A program made the translations under genes and the position numbers. This document shows positions 8,263 through 17,022 of a stretch of 64,000 nt of DNA, piece by piece. The notes under the pieces are model-generated. The model was not told where the DNA came from, searched no databases, and saw only the letters and a list, made by a program, of their open reading frames with translations. Source of the DNA: Pseudomonadota bacterium (GTDB lineage: Bacteria > Pseudomonadota > Gammaproteobacteria > Pseudomonadales > Pseudohongiellaceae); NCBI GenBank assembly GCA_027621405.1, contig JAQCBT010000010.1, positions 1 through 64,000 on the forward strand, written 5' to 3'. The stretch's first letter is position 1, and each line of letters starts with the position of its first letter.

Positions 8263-9978
8263 ATGAGTAAAAATCAATCGGCTCAGTATATTGAGCTTCG
8301 AAATGCGCTGAAAGACTGCAAACAGTATTTCATCTATGCGGGGCTGTTCAGTGCGGCAGTCAATGTGCTGATGCTCACCCCGATTCTTTACATGATGGCG
8401 GTGTATGACCGGGTGGTGGCATCAGGCAGCCTATCAACGCTTGCCATGCTTACTCTCCTGATGGTGGGGCTGTTAATGGCTTCCGGAGGTTTCGAGTGGG
8501 TGCGCTCGCTGATTCTGGTTAGCGCCAGTAATCGCATTGAGACCAATCTGCGGAAGCGTGTCTCGGATGCCACGTTCCGCCGGGCCTTGCTGTCAGGTGG
8601 CATGGTCTCCAATGCGCAACCCATAGCCGATTTGACGGCCCTGCGGCAGTTCCTGACAGGCAATGGCCTGTTCGCCTTCTTCGACGCACCGTGGTTTCCA
8701 ATCTATCTCTGGGTGATGTTCATGTTTCATCCCTGGTTCGGCATCATCGGCATAGTCAGCGGGTTGCTGATGGTCGCCATGGCCTTTGCACAGGAAGCTG
8801 CTACCAACAAGAAACTGCAGGATGCCAATAACGAGGCCAACACCGCATCGAGCCAGTTTCAGGGCGGCCTCAGAAATGCCGAAGTAGTGGAAGCCATGGG
8901 CATGGCTGATGCTATCCGCCGGCGCTATGAGGAAAGGGCGGACAACGTGCTAGGGCTGCAGGCCGATGCCAGTCAGAAAGCGGGCATGCTGGCCGCGGCA
9001 ACCAAGTCACTGCGCATGATTCTGCAGTCGCTCGCCCTCGGTCTGGGTGCCTATCTGGCGCTTAATCAACAAATTTCCCCGGGCATGATGATTGCGGGAT
9101 CGCTCTTGTTGGCGCGCGCCCTGGCACCCATCGACATGCTGGTCGGTACCTGGAAAGCTTTTTCATTGGCCCGGGTGCAATATCGCAGACTGGGAGAGAT
9201 TCTGGAGGGCATACCGGCCCGAAGAGACACAATGAGCCTGCCCGTACCTGCTGGCGAACTCTCAGTTGAACAGGTTGCCGTTGTGCCACCAGGTTCCCAG
9301 AAAGTCGTTGTCCAAGGGGTCACGTTTAACTTATTAGCCGGAGAGGCTGTTGGCATCGTCGGACCCAGCGCATCCGGTAAATCCACCCTGGCCAGAGCCA
9401 TTCTGGGAATCTGGCCCACCTATGCCGGCAAGGTCCGCCTCGATGGGGCCGACATCGCTGCCTGGGATCGTGCGGAACTGGGTCCACACATCGGTTACCT
9501 GCCACAGGATATCGAACTGTTTGATGGCACGATCGCCGATAATATTTGCCGCTTCGATACACCCGACTCGGAAAAAATCGTGCAGGCAGCGAAGCTGGCC
9601 GGTGTACACGACATGATCCTGCGTTTGCCTCAGGGTTATGACACGGTCATCGGTGGTGCCGGCGGCATGCTGTCAGGCGGTCAAAGACAGCGAATAGGGC
9701 TGGCCAGAGCCGTCTATGGCAACCCCAAGCTAATGGTCCTGGACGAACCGAATTCCAATCTGGATGACCAGGGCGAAAAAGAACTGGTAGAGGCCTTGCG
9801 TCGCATCAAGGCACAGGGTTGCACCATCGTTGTCATCACTCATCGCACCATGGTGCTGCAGTGTGTGGATAAAATTCTGGTGATGAAGGGTGGCGCTGCC
9901 GTCAGCTTCGGAGACAAGGACAAGGTTCTGGCCAGCCTCGTGGCACCCGCAGCCGTACCCAAGTCTGCTGCCAGCTAA
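8263..9978 (+). CDS. Type I secretion ABC transporter (PrtD/RsaD-like)
   Basis: 571 aa inner-membrane permease-ATPase that powers one-step export of a C-terminally tagged protein. The N-terminal half has about six membrane helices (from YFIYAGLFSAAVNVLMLTPI onward). The ATPase half shows Walker A GPSASGKST, Q-loop YLPQDIELF, signature LSGGQRQR, Walker B LMVLDEP and the switch histidine in VITHRT. There is no N-terminal C39-like domain, which places it in the PrtD/AprD/RsaD group that exports RTX proteases and S-layer proteins rather than the HlyB group. The adaptor and outer-membrane channel follow directly. The likely substrate is the S-layer-like protein at 1-1558. Confidence 0.93.
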   Translation: MSKNQSAQYIELRNALKDCKQYFIYAGLFSAAVNVLMLTPILYMMAVYDRVVASGSLSTLAMLTLLMVGLLMASGGFEWVRSLILVSASNRIETNLRKRVSDATFRRALLSGGMVSNAQPIADLTALRQFLTGNGLFAFFDAPWFPIYLWVMFMFHPWFGIIGIVSGLLMVAMAFAQEAATNKKLQDANNEANTASSQFQGGLRNAEVVEAMGMADAIRRRYEERADNVLGLQADASQKAGMLAAATKSLRMILQSLALGLGAYLALNQQISPGMMIAGSLLLARALAPIDMLVGTWKAFSLARVQYRRLGEILEGIPARRDTMSLPVPAGELSVEQVAVVPPGSQKVVVQGVTFNLLAGEAVGIVGPSASGKSTLARAILGIWPTYAGKVRLDGADIAAWDRAELGPHIGYLPQDIELFDGTIADNICRFDTPDSEKIVQAAKLAGVHDMILRLPQGYDTVIGGAGGMLSGGQRQRIGLARAVYGNPKLMVLDEPNSNLDDQGEKELVEALRRIKAQGCTIVVITHRTMVLQCVDKILVMKGGAAVSFGDKDKVLASLVAPAAVPKSAAS

Positions 9979-10006
9979 CTCAAGGAATTTACAAGGCGCA
10001 AAGCCC

Positions 10007-11335
10007 ATGAAGATTATTGCCAACCCAAGTCCCGCAACCGCGCCCGACAAGATGGACGCGATTACCAGCATGGAGACACCCAAGCGTGCTGGTCTCTTGT
10101 TATTCGCCCTCGTGTTCGGCGTGTTTGGCCTGTGGGCGAGTATTGCACCGCTGGATGGCGCAGCCTTTGCGCCAGGGCAAGTAACCGTGCGCTCTTATAA
10201 GAAGATCGTGCAACACCTGGAGGGCGGCATCGTTGCCCAGATTCAGGTCCGCAATGGTGATGTCGTTAATCGGGGTGATACCTTGCTGATTCTGGACGAT
10301 ACCCAGGCTCGCGCGGATCTTGAAACGGCGAATGCTCGCTATATTGGCCTCAAGGTACGCGAAGCCAGACTTATCGCAGAGCGTGATCAGTTTGATGAAG
10401 TACGCTTTCCCGTAGAGCTGTCACGCACCGACTCCCGCGTGGCGGAGGAAATGGATGCCCAGGTTTCGATCTTCCAGGCGCGCAAGGCGGCTAACGAGGG
10501 CAGCATAGAAATTCTGGAACAGCGAATCGAGCAGTTGCAGAGCCAGCTCGAAGGCATGCGCGCCGTGCGGGAAGCAAAATTGTTGCTCGCTAACTCGTTT
10601 GAAGAAGAACTGGCGGACACACGCACCCTACTCGAGCAAGGGTTCTCTGATATCAATCGCCTCAGAACCGCTGAGCGCAGCTATGCGTCTTACTCCGGTG
10701 AAGCGGCTGAACTCGCAGCCAATATTTCAGCTACCGAAGTGCGCATCGGTGAGGCACGGCTGGAGATCATTCAGCAACGCAGCGAATTTCGCAACACGGT
10801 TGTCAGTGAACTGGGCGATACCCAGACCGCTTTGAAAGATGTGGCAGAGCGGATTACCGCGCTGGAAGACGTGGTGCGTCGCACACGCGTTGTGTCACCT
10901 GAGTCTGGCATCGTGAACGGTATGCAGGTGCATACAGAGGGTGGCGTGATCGGCCCCGGTTCACCCATTGCCGAGATAGTCCCAGAGAGTGATGAGCTGA
11001 TCATCGAAGCCAGCGTTTCCCCCATGGACATCGATCGAGTTTCCATAGGCCAGGAAGCGCGCATTCGCTTTTCTACGTTCGGCAGCAGGGCACCAACGAT
11101 ATTCGGCAGCCTGTTGAGTCTTTCTGCAGATGCCCTGAATGACGAGCGCACCGGCGGCTCGTTCTACCTGGCCAGAATACAGGTTAATCCTGACAGCATG
11201 GAGGAGTTGGGTGACCTGGCACTGATGCCGGGCATGCCCGCTGAGGTCTATATCAATACCGGATCTCGAACCTTTATGCAGTATCTGTTCAAGCCCCTGT
11301 CGAACGCAGCGGCCCGCAGCTTCAACGAAGACTGA
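10007..11335 (+). CDS. Type I secretion membrane-fusion protein (HlyD/PrtE/RsaE-like)
   Basis: 442 aa from the ATG at 10007, 29 bases after the ABC gene; an upstream in-frame start would overlap that gene and is unlikely. One membrane segment (about 27-47) follows a short cytoplasmic tail. The characteristic KKIVQHLEGGIVAQIQV motif starts the first lipoyl half. A long coiled coil spans about 105-290 (many Glu, Gln, Leu and Ala heptads), then the second lipoyl half (VVSPESGIVNGMQVHTEGG) and a beta-barrel domain. It bridges the ABC protein to the TolC-like channel in the periplasm. It is separated from the channel gene by two bases. Confidence 0.93.
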   Translation: MKIIANPSPATAPDKMDAITSMETPKRAGLLLFALVFGVFGLWASIAPLDGAAFAPGQVTVRSYKKIVQHLEGGIVAQIQVRNGDVVNRGDTLLILDDTQARADLETANARYIGLKVREARLIAERDQFDEVRFPVELSRTDSRVAEEMDAQVSIFQARKAANEGSIEILEQRIEQLQSQLEGMRAVREAKLLLANSFEEELADTRTLLEQGFSDINRLRTAERSYASYSGEAAELAANISATEVRIGEARLEIIQQRSEFRNTVVSELGDTQTALKDVAERITALEDVVRRTRVVSPESGIVNGMQVHTEGGVIGPGSPIAEIVPESDELIIEASVSPMDIDRVSIGQEARIRFSTFGSRAPTIFGSLLSLSADALNDERTGGSFYLARIQVNPDSMEELGDLALMPGMPAEVYINTGSRTFMQYLFKPLSNAAARSFNED

Positions 11336-11337
11336 TC

Positions 11338-12708
11338 ATGAGCTCATCCAGACTACTGCCTAAATTGGCGCTGGGCCTGATGTGCCTTGCCCCATTCACC
11401 TTACCTGCCGCAGAGCCAGCTACTGGCCCCAGTGCGTTGGTGGTGGGTGAAACACTGGAAGATTTCTTTACGGCGGCCATCGATTTCAGCCCGCGGCTGC
11501 GAATTGCCGAAGAAAGCATGAATATTGGCGGAGCCAGGGAACGGCAGGCGCGTGGGCAGCTATTACCCCAGGTGAATGCCAATGCCAGCCTCTCTGACAA
11601 TCGCCGTTATGCACCGCAGTTTGGTGTACAGCGACTCAGTGAATTCGATGGCGAACGCTATTCGGTATCCCTTACCCAGGCTCTCTTCAACTGGCAGGCA
11701 TGGTCGGCGAAAAAGCGTGCTTCCCATATTGAGAATCAGCTGGAAGCAGAATTTTACTACGAGCTCGCCTTCCTGCTCTCCGATGTTGCCTCCCGGTACC
11801 TGGACGTCTTGCAGGCGCAAGATGCATTAACATCAATCGCTTCCGAACTGGATGCCGTTGCTAATCAGCTCGCACAGATCCAGAGTCTGTTCCAGGTGCA
11901 ACAGGCCCAAATCACTGACCTGCGCCAGGCTGAAGCCAGCCTCGCAGCAGTAGAAGCCAATCAACTTCGCCTTCAGGCCGAGCTGGCCATCGCCGAAGAA
12001 TACCTACGCGCGATTACGGGCATTGAAGTTGGGGAACTGTTTGTACTCGACCCGGAAATAAGCCTGCCGGAGGCGGAGAACAGCATCCAGTATTGGGTAC
12101 AAACCGCCAGGGAAAACAACCAGCAGATTGAAGCCAGGCGTTATGCGCTGGAAGCCGCCGAGGAATACATCGCCGAGAATAAAGGTGCCAGCATGCCGCG
12201 CGTCACCTTTATCGCTCAACGCCAGAATTCCAACCTTGGTTTCGATAACGCGTTTATCGACGATACGGAAACAACCTATGTCGGTGTGGACGTGTCGATT
12301 CCCCTGTACGCTGGCGGCACCAACAGCGCGCGAGTTAGTGAAGCGCGCAGTCAACAGAGCATCGCGGAGAGTGAACTCCGACAGGTTGAACTTGAGGCCA
12401 GTGCTCTGGTGAGATCGGCCTACTTGCAGGTTCAATCCAGCGCACTTCTGACGGAAGCGGCTGAACGGCTGGTTGAATCAACGCGCGTGTCCGCGGAGGC
12501 CATGCAAAGAGGTTTTGAACTTGGCACGGTGACCAACGTGGATGTACTCAATGCACTGAGAGATCAATACCAGGCGGAGCGTGAACTACAGACTGCGCGC
12601 TATGAGCACATTAAATACCTGCTGCAGCTCAAGAGAGAGGCAGGTGTACTCAGCGCGGATGACATTCTGGAAGTTGGCGGCTGGTTGATACAGCCAACAG
12701 TTCAGTAG
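11338..12708 (+). CDS. TolC-family outer-membrane channel of the type I system
   Basis: 456 aa. A signal peptide (about 1-25, ending near LPAAEPA) precedes two TolC-like repeats of long helices and strands: ALFNWQAWSAKKRA in the first half and VSIPLYAGGTNSARVSEARS in the second, both in the conserved strand-to-helix position. The C-terminal AERLVESTRVSAEAMQRGFELGTVTNVDVLNA is typical of the family. It completes the exporter with the two genes upstream (spacing two bases), so the three are almost certainly one transcript. It corresponds to RsaF/PrtF. Confidence 0.92.
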   Translation: MSSSRLLPKLALGLMCLAPFTLPAAEPATGPSALVVGETLEDFFTAAIDFSPRLRIAEESMNIGGARERQARGQLLPQVNANASLSDNRRYAPQFGVQRLSEFDGERYSVSLTQALFNWQAWSAKKRASHIENQLEAEFYYELAFLLSDVASRYLDVLQAQDALTSIASELDAVANQLAQIQSLFQVQQAQITDLRQAEASLAAVEANQLRLQAELAIAEEYLRAITGIEVGELFVLDPEISLPEAENSIQYWVQTARENNQQIEARRYALEAAEEYIAENKGASMPRVTFIAQRQNSNLGFDNAFIDDTETTYVGVDVSIPLYAGGTNSARVSEARSQQSIAESELRQVELEASALVRSAYLQVQSSALLTEAAERLVESTRVSAEAMQRGFELGTVTNVDVLNALRDQYQAERELQTARYEHIKYLLQLKREAGVLSADDILEVGGWLIQPTVQ

Positions 12709-12724
12709 AAATCAGAATTCTGCC

Positions 12725-13609
12725 CTACTGATACAAGTCGATTATCTTGTGCGTCACTTCACGAAGCGATAACGCAAGATCAGCTTCATTGAAGAGGTAA
12801 AACCCTTCAGCAAATTTCACCGCAGGCGGCAACGAGAACGTGCGCCCCTTATCCAGCGCCAGGACCAGTTCCTGGTAATTATTCTCACTGTTTTGACTGG
12901 CATAGATCGCCATCACTTCTTCTTTCTGGTCTTTCTGGGCAGTGACATCAAGTAGCAGATTGACAGGATTCTGAACGCCGATCTCGTAGGCGATCGCCTG
13001 TGGACGCTCTCCAGCCTGATAGAGCCTCTGCAAGGCGCTCCAGACGGCGAACGCCGCTGCACGGTGATCCGGGTGTAGCTCCAATGGGCCGGGAAAGAAT
13101 ACGGTGGCTGGCCCAATTTCCTTGATGGCGGCGGCGATGCGCACATCGAGGCCCTCGCTGTGCTCCAGTCCCCGGTCAGCCTCCGGCCAACATTGCAGGC
13201 TGGCGATGCCCATGAGCCTGGCCGCTTCACCTACTTCACGCTGGCGTATCTCTACCAGGTTCTCCTTATCACCACCGAGGGCGCCGTCGGTAAGCACAAT
13301 GAGGTGGGTTTCCACACCTTCGGCCCTGGCTCGCAGCAGGCTACCCCCCATACCATAGGTTTCGTCATCGGCATGGGGCGCGAATACCAGCCACGGGCCT
13401 GTCGGCAAAGGAGACACTTCGAAAGGAATGAGTACGGGTTCGGGATTAAGCACGGTGGAGTCGATACTAATGGGTAGTACGCCTGGTTGTTTGAGTGCGT
13501 TTGATGGTGAGGCCCAAGTATATAGAAGTTTGGCCTTTGACGGTTGATTCGTGGTTAAATTCGCAATCCAGCGATGCTGCAAGAAAACTCCGATTCCAAG
13601 CTTATTCAC
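12725..13609 (-). CDS. PIG-L family (LmbE-like) deacetylase
   Basis: Up to 294 aa. The zinc-binding motifs are clear: PHADDE (about 78-83) and a second histidine pair in ELHPDHRAA. Members remove N-acetyl groups from sugars or related glycan intermediates. The first 65 or so residues before WLVFAPHADDE are not conserved-looking and the start is only 36 bases from the divergent wzm, so the true start may lie further in. Placement between a type I exporter and an O-antigen exporter suggests it modifies a surface glycan, perhaps the anchor for the S-layer-like protein; this is inference from context. Confidence 0.8.
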   Translation of the reverse strand: MNKLGIGVFLQHRWIANLTTNQPSKAKLLYTWASPSNALKQPGVLPISIDSTVLNPEPVLIPFEVSPLPTGPWLVFAPHADDETYGMGGSLLRARAEGVETHLIVLTDGALGGDKENLVEIRQREVGEAARLMGIASLQCWPEADRGLEHSEGLDVRIAAAIKEIGPATVFFPGPLELHPDHRAAAFAVWSALQRLYQAGERPQAIAYEIGVQNPVNLLLDVTAQKDQKEEVMAIYASQNSENNYQELVLALDKGRTFSLPPAVKFAEGFYLFNEADLALSLREVTHKIIDLYQ

Positions 13610-13645
13610 TGAGTCCGCTTACGAGCAGGCGACACGATTCTGGTA

Positions 13646-14452
13646 ATGACTTTTACTCTACTTCGGCAATGGTTGCTGACCCCGGCCACCCATTACCGGC
13701 TTTTTCATAATTTCGCCCGCCAGGATTTCTTTGCCCAGTTCACGGCGTCGATCGGTGGCTTCCTCTGGCTGTTCCTGACCCCGATTGTCCACATCATCAT
13801 CTACTCCTTCGTATTCAGCTACATCTTCCAGGTGCGCGCACCGGAAGAATTCGGCGAGACCCGCTTCGTAATCTTTATGATGATTGGCTATCTGCCCTGG
13901 TTCGCCTTCAGCGAGGCCATGGGCAAGTCCACCGGATTGTTGCTGGAGAAGGCGCCCCTGATAACGAAGGTCATGTTCCCGGTGCAGATTCTGCCAGTGG
14001 TCGGCACACTGGTACCCTATATTACACACGGTATCGGTTTTATCCTGTTGCTTGTGTACCTGGCGCTACAGGGGCTGTTTTCTCCAGGCTGGTTATTGCT
14101 GCCGGTCGTCTTCCTCTTTCAGTTCCTGTTTACCATGGGCATCGTTGCCGTGCTGTCTGCGCTCTGTGTGTTTCTCAGGGACCTGCAGCAACTGGTGTCG
14201 CTGGCTGTCACTATCTGGTTCTTCCTGACACCCATCATCTACCCGATCTCCATGGTGCAGGATGAAGCGATACGCGACCTGTTCCTGCTCAATCCCATGC
14301 ACAGCTTCATCAATCTGTATCGTGAGATCATTCTGCTGGGTGATTTCTCCATGGTCCATTTTGAAATCATCATCCCGGTTTCCCTGCTGACTTATTTCGC
14401 AGGTGGCTGGTTGTTCATGCGTATCAAGCATGCGTTTGGCGACGTGTTATAG
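13646..14452 (+). CDS. wzm: O-antigen/polysaccharide ABC exporter, permease (Wzm-like)
   Basis: 268 aa ABC-2 type permease with about six membrane helices and the family motif LFLTPIVHIIIYSFVFSYIF near residue 45. It is followed 14 bases later by the matching ATPase with a carbohydrate-binding tail, which identifies the pair as a Wzm/Wzt exporter of lipid-linked polysaccharide across the inner membrane. No glycosyltransferases are next to it in this window, so the biosynthetic genes must be elsewhere. Confidence 0.88.
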   Translation: MTFTLLRQWLLTPATHYRLFHNFARQDFFAQFTASIGGFLWLFLTPIVHIIIYSFVFSYIFQVRAPEEFGETRFVIFMMIGYLPWFAFSEAMGKSTGLLLEKAPLITKVMFPVQILPVVGTLVPYITHGIGFILLLVYLALQGLFSPGWLLLPVVFLFQFLFTMGIVAVLSALCVFLRDLQQLVSLAVTIWFFLTPIIYPISMVQDEAIRDLFLLNPMHSFINLYREIILLGDFSMVHFEIIIPVSLLTYFAGGWLFMRIKHAFGDVL

Positions 14453-14466
14453 GGCAGTTTCAAAAC

Positions 14467-15702
14467 ATGGCGCGAATTACCGTTAACAACCTGCACAAGG
14501 AATTCAGAATCTATGAGCGTCCCCAGGATCGCCTGTGGGAGATTCTACAGCGGCGGCCGCGGCACACGCTCTACCACGTGCTGGACGATATCTCTTTCGC
14601 CGTACCTGATGGCAAGAGCCTGGGTATCATCGGCGTTAACGGGGCAGGCAAGTCTACGCTCCTGAAGTTATTGGTAGGCACCCTGCAACCCACCCGCGGT
14701 GAGATAGCGATTGAGGGACAGGTTGCCGCCTTGCTTGAGCTAGGCGCTGGATTTCATCCGGAATTCACCGGTCGCCGCAATATCTATCTCAATGCCTCGC
14801 TGCTGGGTGTGCCCGACGACAATATTGCCGAACTCGAAAGAGACATCATCGAGTTCTCCGAGCTGGACTATTTCATCGATCGCCCGGTCAAGACCTATTC
14901 CTCGGGCATGTATGTGAGGCTGGCCTTTTCCATCGCCACCATGGTGCGCCCCGATATCCTGGTTATCGATGAAGCCCTGTCGGTTGGCGACATGGCATTT
15001 CAGCGCAAATGCGTGGAACGCATGAACCAGTTTCGTGCCGACCAGAAGACCATGGTGTTCTGCAGCCACTCCATGTTTCACGTACAGGAATTGTGCGATA
15101 CCGCGATCTGGATAGACCAGGGCAAGATACGTGAGATGGGCGATAGCGAGCGGGTGGTGGGACATTATGAAGACTACTGCAATAGCAAGAAAAGCTATAA
15201 CAGTATTCGCGAGGACCTGCCCAGGGAACTGGAGTCCAAGGCAACTACTGATGAGTCAGATGCAGCAGAAGATGCTTCGGTTCAGGACTGCCGTATCAAC
15301 AACCTCAGGGTCAAGGACAGCAACGGCAATGTGATCGAAGAGCTCGAACCGCTGGGCACGGTAGTGCTGGAGATGGAGGTTGAGGTACTCAAGGACGGCA
15401 TAGAGGGCAACTTTGGCTTCGCCTTCATGAAATCATCCGAGGAACCTCATGCGTCCTTCCTCACCACTGAAGTAGACGATGTGGAAAAGGGGCCTTTCCA
15501 TAAAGGCGACCGCTTTACCGTGTCGCTCACCGTTGAGCACTTCGCGATGCGCGTAGGAGAGTACTATGTGCTGGGCGGTCTTGCGGACAAGAGCGGCCTG
15601 CTCTGGTATGAGACCAAGTTCAGCAAACTACTCCGCATCAAGGCTACCAAGGGTGTTGGGCCCATCACCATGGTATCGGGTTGGTCGGTAAATCGATTGT
15701 AG
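14467..15702 (+). CDS. wzt: O-antigen/polysaccharide ABC exporter, ATPase (Wzt-like, with C-terminal glycan-binding domain)
   Basis: 411 aa. The ATPase domain (1-240) has Walker A GVNGAGKST, the family-typical LELGAGFHPEFTGRRNIYLNA, signature TYSSGMYVRLAFS and Walker B ILVIDEALSVGD. A linker leads to a beta-sandwich (about 275-405) of the Wzt-C type, which in studied systems recognises the capped end of the O-antigen. Such domains mark polymers whose length is set by terminal modification. It pairs with the permease upstream and ends about 230 bases before the convergent gspK. Confidence 0.9.
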   Translation: MARITVNNLHKEFRIYERPQDRLWEILQRRPRHTLYHVLDDISFAVPDGKSLGIIGVNGAGKSTLLKLLVGTLQPTRGEIAIEGQVAALLELGAGFHPEFTGRRNIYLNASLLGVPDDNIAELERDIIEFSELDYFIDRPVKTYSSGMYVRLAFSIATMVRPDILVIDEALSVGDMAFQRKCVERMNQFRADQKTMVFCSHSMFHVQELCDTAIWIDQGKIREMGDSERVVGHYEDYCNSKKSYNSIREDLPRELESKATTDESDAAEDASVQDCRINNLRVKDSNGNVIEELEPLGTVVLEMEVEVLKDGIEGNFGFAFMKSSEEPHASFLTTEVDDVEKGPFHKGDRFTVSLTVEHFAMRVGEYYVLGGLADKSGLLWYETKFSKLLRIKATKGVGPITMVSGWSVNRL

Positions 15703-15876
15703 GTAGATCAGGAAGCCTCTGAACACTTGCGTGGTTTTGATGGCGTTGTAAGTAGTGCCCTCGAGCGCTGCTGCGGGACGGCAGGGTTACCGCCCCATCG
15801 GCCAGGCGCCCAGTGAGCCTCTGACCAACTATGTATCATCTCTGGCTTTCAGTCGCGCCTCCCTGCTACGTTGCCG

Positions 15877-15932
15877 AGTAAATAGGGACAGATTTATTTT
15901 TTAAAAAAAAAATAAATCTGTCCCTATTTACT
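15877..15932. repeat. Perfect 26-bp inverted repeat (REP/MITE-like) between wzt and gspK
   Basis: The left arm is 15877-15902 and the right arm 15907-15932, identical on inversion, with a four-A loop. The outer part reads AGTAAATAGGGACAG and the inner part is A/T-rich. The right arm reaches two bases into the gspK stop codon. AGGGACAG-type palindromes of this kind occur as dispersed repeats in many proteobacteria. It may also end transcription from both sides. The remaining bases 15703-15876 hold no gene that I can see. Confidence 0.75.
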
Positions 15933-17022
15933 AGTTCGGGAAGAGATAGTCTTCCGGGTGCACGCGTGCCGGGGCTGTATCCGGCAGCACGCCATAGGGG
16001 TCGATCTTGTACACTCGTGGCAGGTTGCTGTAACTGCGCACTTCCACAATTTCCATGTAGGCCTGGGTGACAGGATCGGGATTCACAAACTCCTGGGTTT
16101 GCTCCAGCCTCGCGTATGTCTCCGGATCCAGCTCCGACCTGGGATACACATATATCGAATAGACCTGCGAGGTATTGTTGCCAATCCAGGCCGAAACCTC
16201 CTGCAGGTTTTCGAAGGGAATGATCTCGGCGATCTCGGTGCGATTGCTGATGTCTTCAATCTCCCTGAAGGCGATGATGTTTTCGATCAGTTCTTCATTC
16301 ATGCCCGGCAATAATGCCATGGCTTCGCGAGTCGCCAGATTCAGATTGATGGTGCGGTCGTTACCATAGACGGTGAAGGCGGCCTCCAGATTGACGCCTT
16401 CGAACAGTTCGGCAAAGCCCTTGATATGCAGTATTTCATCGACAGTATCCAGGTCGGCGTTGTTCCTTGGGGAATAAGGAGGTTCCAGGGACTGATAGTA
16501 TTCCTCTTCGGCGCCGCCTAATCCTTCCAGGTCGTTGAGGTCAGTCCAGTCTGTCCATGCTGAAATCAATTCCTGCACCTGTTCCGGATCCGCTTCCTCG
16601 ATACCACCGAGACGCTCTTCAATCAGCATCTGCATGTTGCGGCGTGGAATACGATTGAGGTTGATCTTGCCTGAGTGGTCGTAGATACGCACGACGACAT
16701 CGTCAGGAATCGGATAATACAAATCCAGAACCTGGCCATTGAACCGATAGAACGGATTGCGCTCTTCACCTTCCTCGGTCAACTCGGGCTGAAAATCCAC
16801 CGGTTGTGACATCAGGCTCAGCATGATTTCCATTTCGGCCTGGCTTAGCGCACCCATCAATGATCCCCAGCTTGCACTGGCTTCCTGGTTGTGAAGTACC
16901 GTCTGTGCAGACAGCCTGACCTTGCCTGCCATCGCGGTCACCAGCACGGTCAGTAACACCGAGGTCCACAGCACAATAATCAACACGGACCCTTTCTGTC
17001 TGCAGGATGTCAATTGCTTCAT
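15931..17022 (-). CDS. gspK: Type II secretion minor pseudopilin GspK
   Basis: 363 aa, the last gene of the secretion operon. The N-terminus KGSVLIIVLWTSVLLTVLVTA is a prepilin signal and helix, with Gly-Ser at the cleavage site instead of Gly-Phe, and GspK lacks the usual Glu5 (Leu-Trp here), as is normal. The large periplasmic domain has two helix-hairpin-helix-like segments (YDHSGKINLNRI; RTINLNLATREAMALLPGM). GspK caps the pseudopilus tip with GspI and GspJ. The start overlaps the gspJ stop by four bases. Confidence 0.92.
   Translation of the reverse strand: MKQLTSCRQKGSVLIIVLWTSVLLTVLVTAMAGKVRLSAQTVLHNQEASASWGSLMGALSQAEMEIMLSLMSQPVDFQPELTEEGEERNPFYRFNGQVLDLYYPIPDDVVVRIYDHSGKINLNRIPRRNMQMLIEERLGGIEEADPEQVQELISAWTDWTDLNDLEGLGGAEEEYYQSLEPPYSPRNNADLDTVDEILHIKGFAELFEGVNLEAAFTVYGNDRTINLNLATREAMALLPGMNEELIENIIAFREIEDISNRTEIAEIIPFENLQEVSAWIGNNTSQVYSIYVYPRSELDPETYARLEQTQEFVNPDPVTQAYMEIVEVRSYSNLPRVYKIDPYGVLPDTAPARVHPEDYLFPN

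Noticed and set aside
9864-9872. Exact DnaA-box sequence TGTGGATAA
   Set aside because: A single copy inside the ABC transporter coding sequence, far from dnaA and without neighbours; a chance match is more likely.
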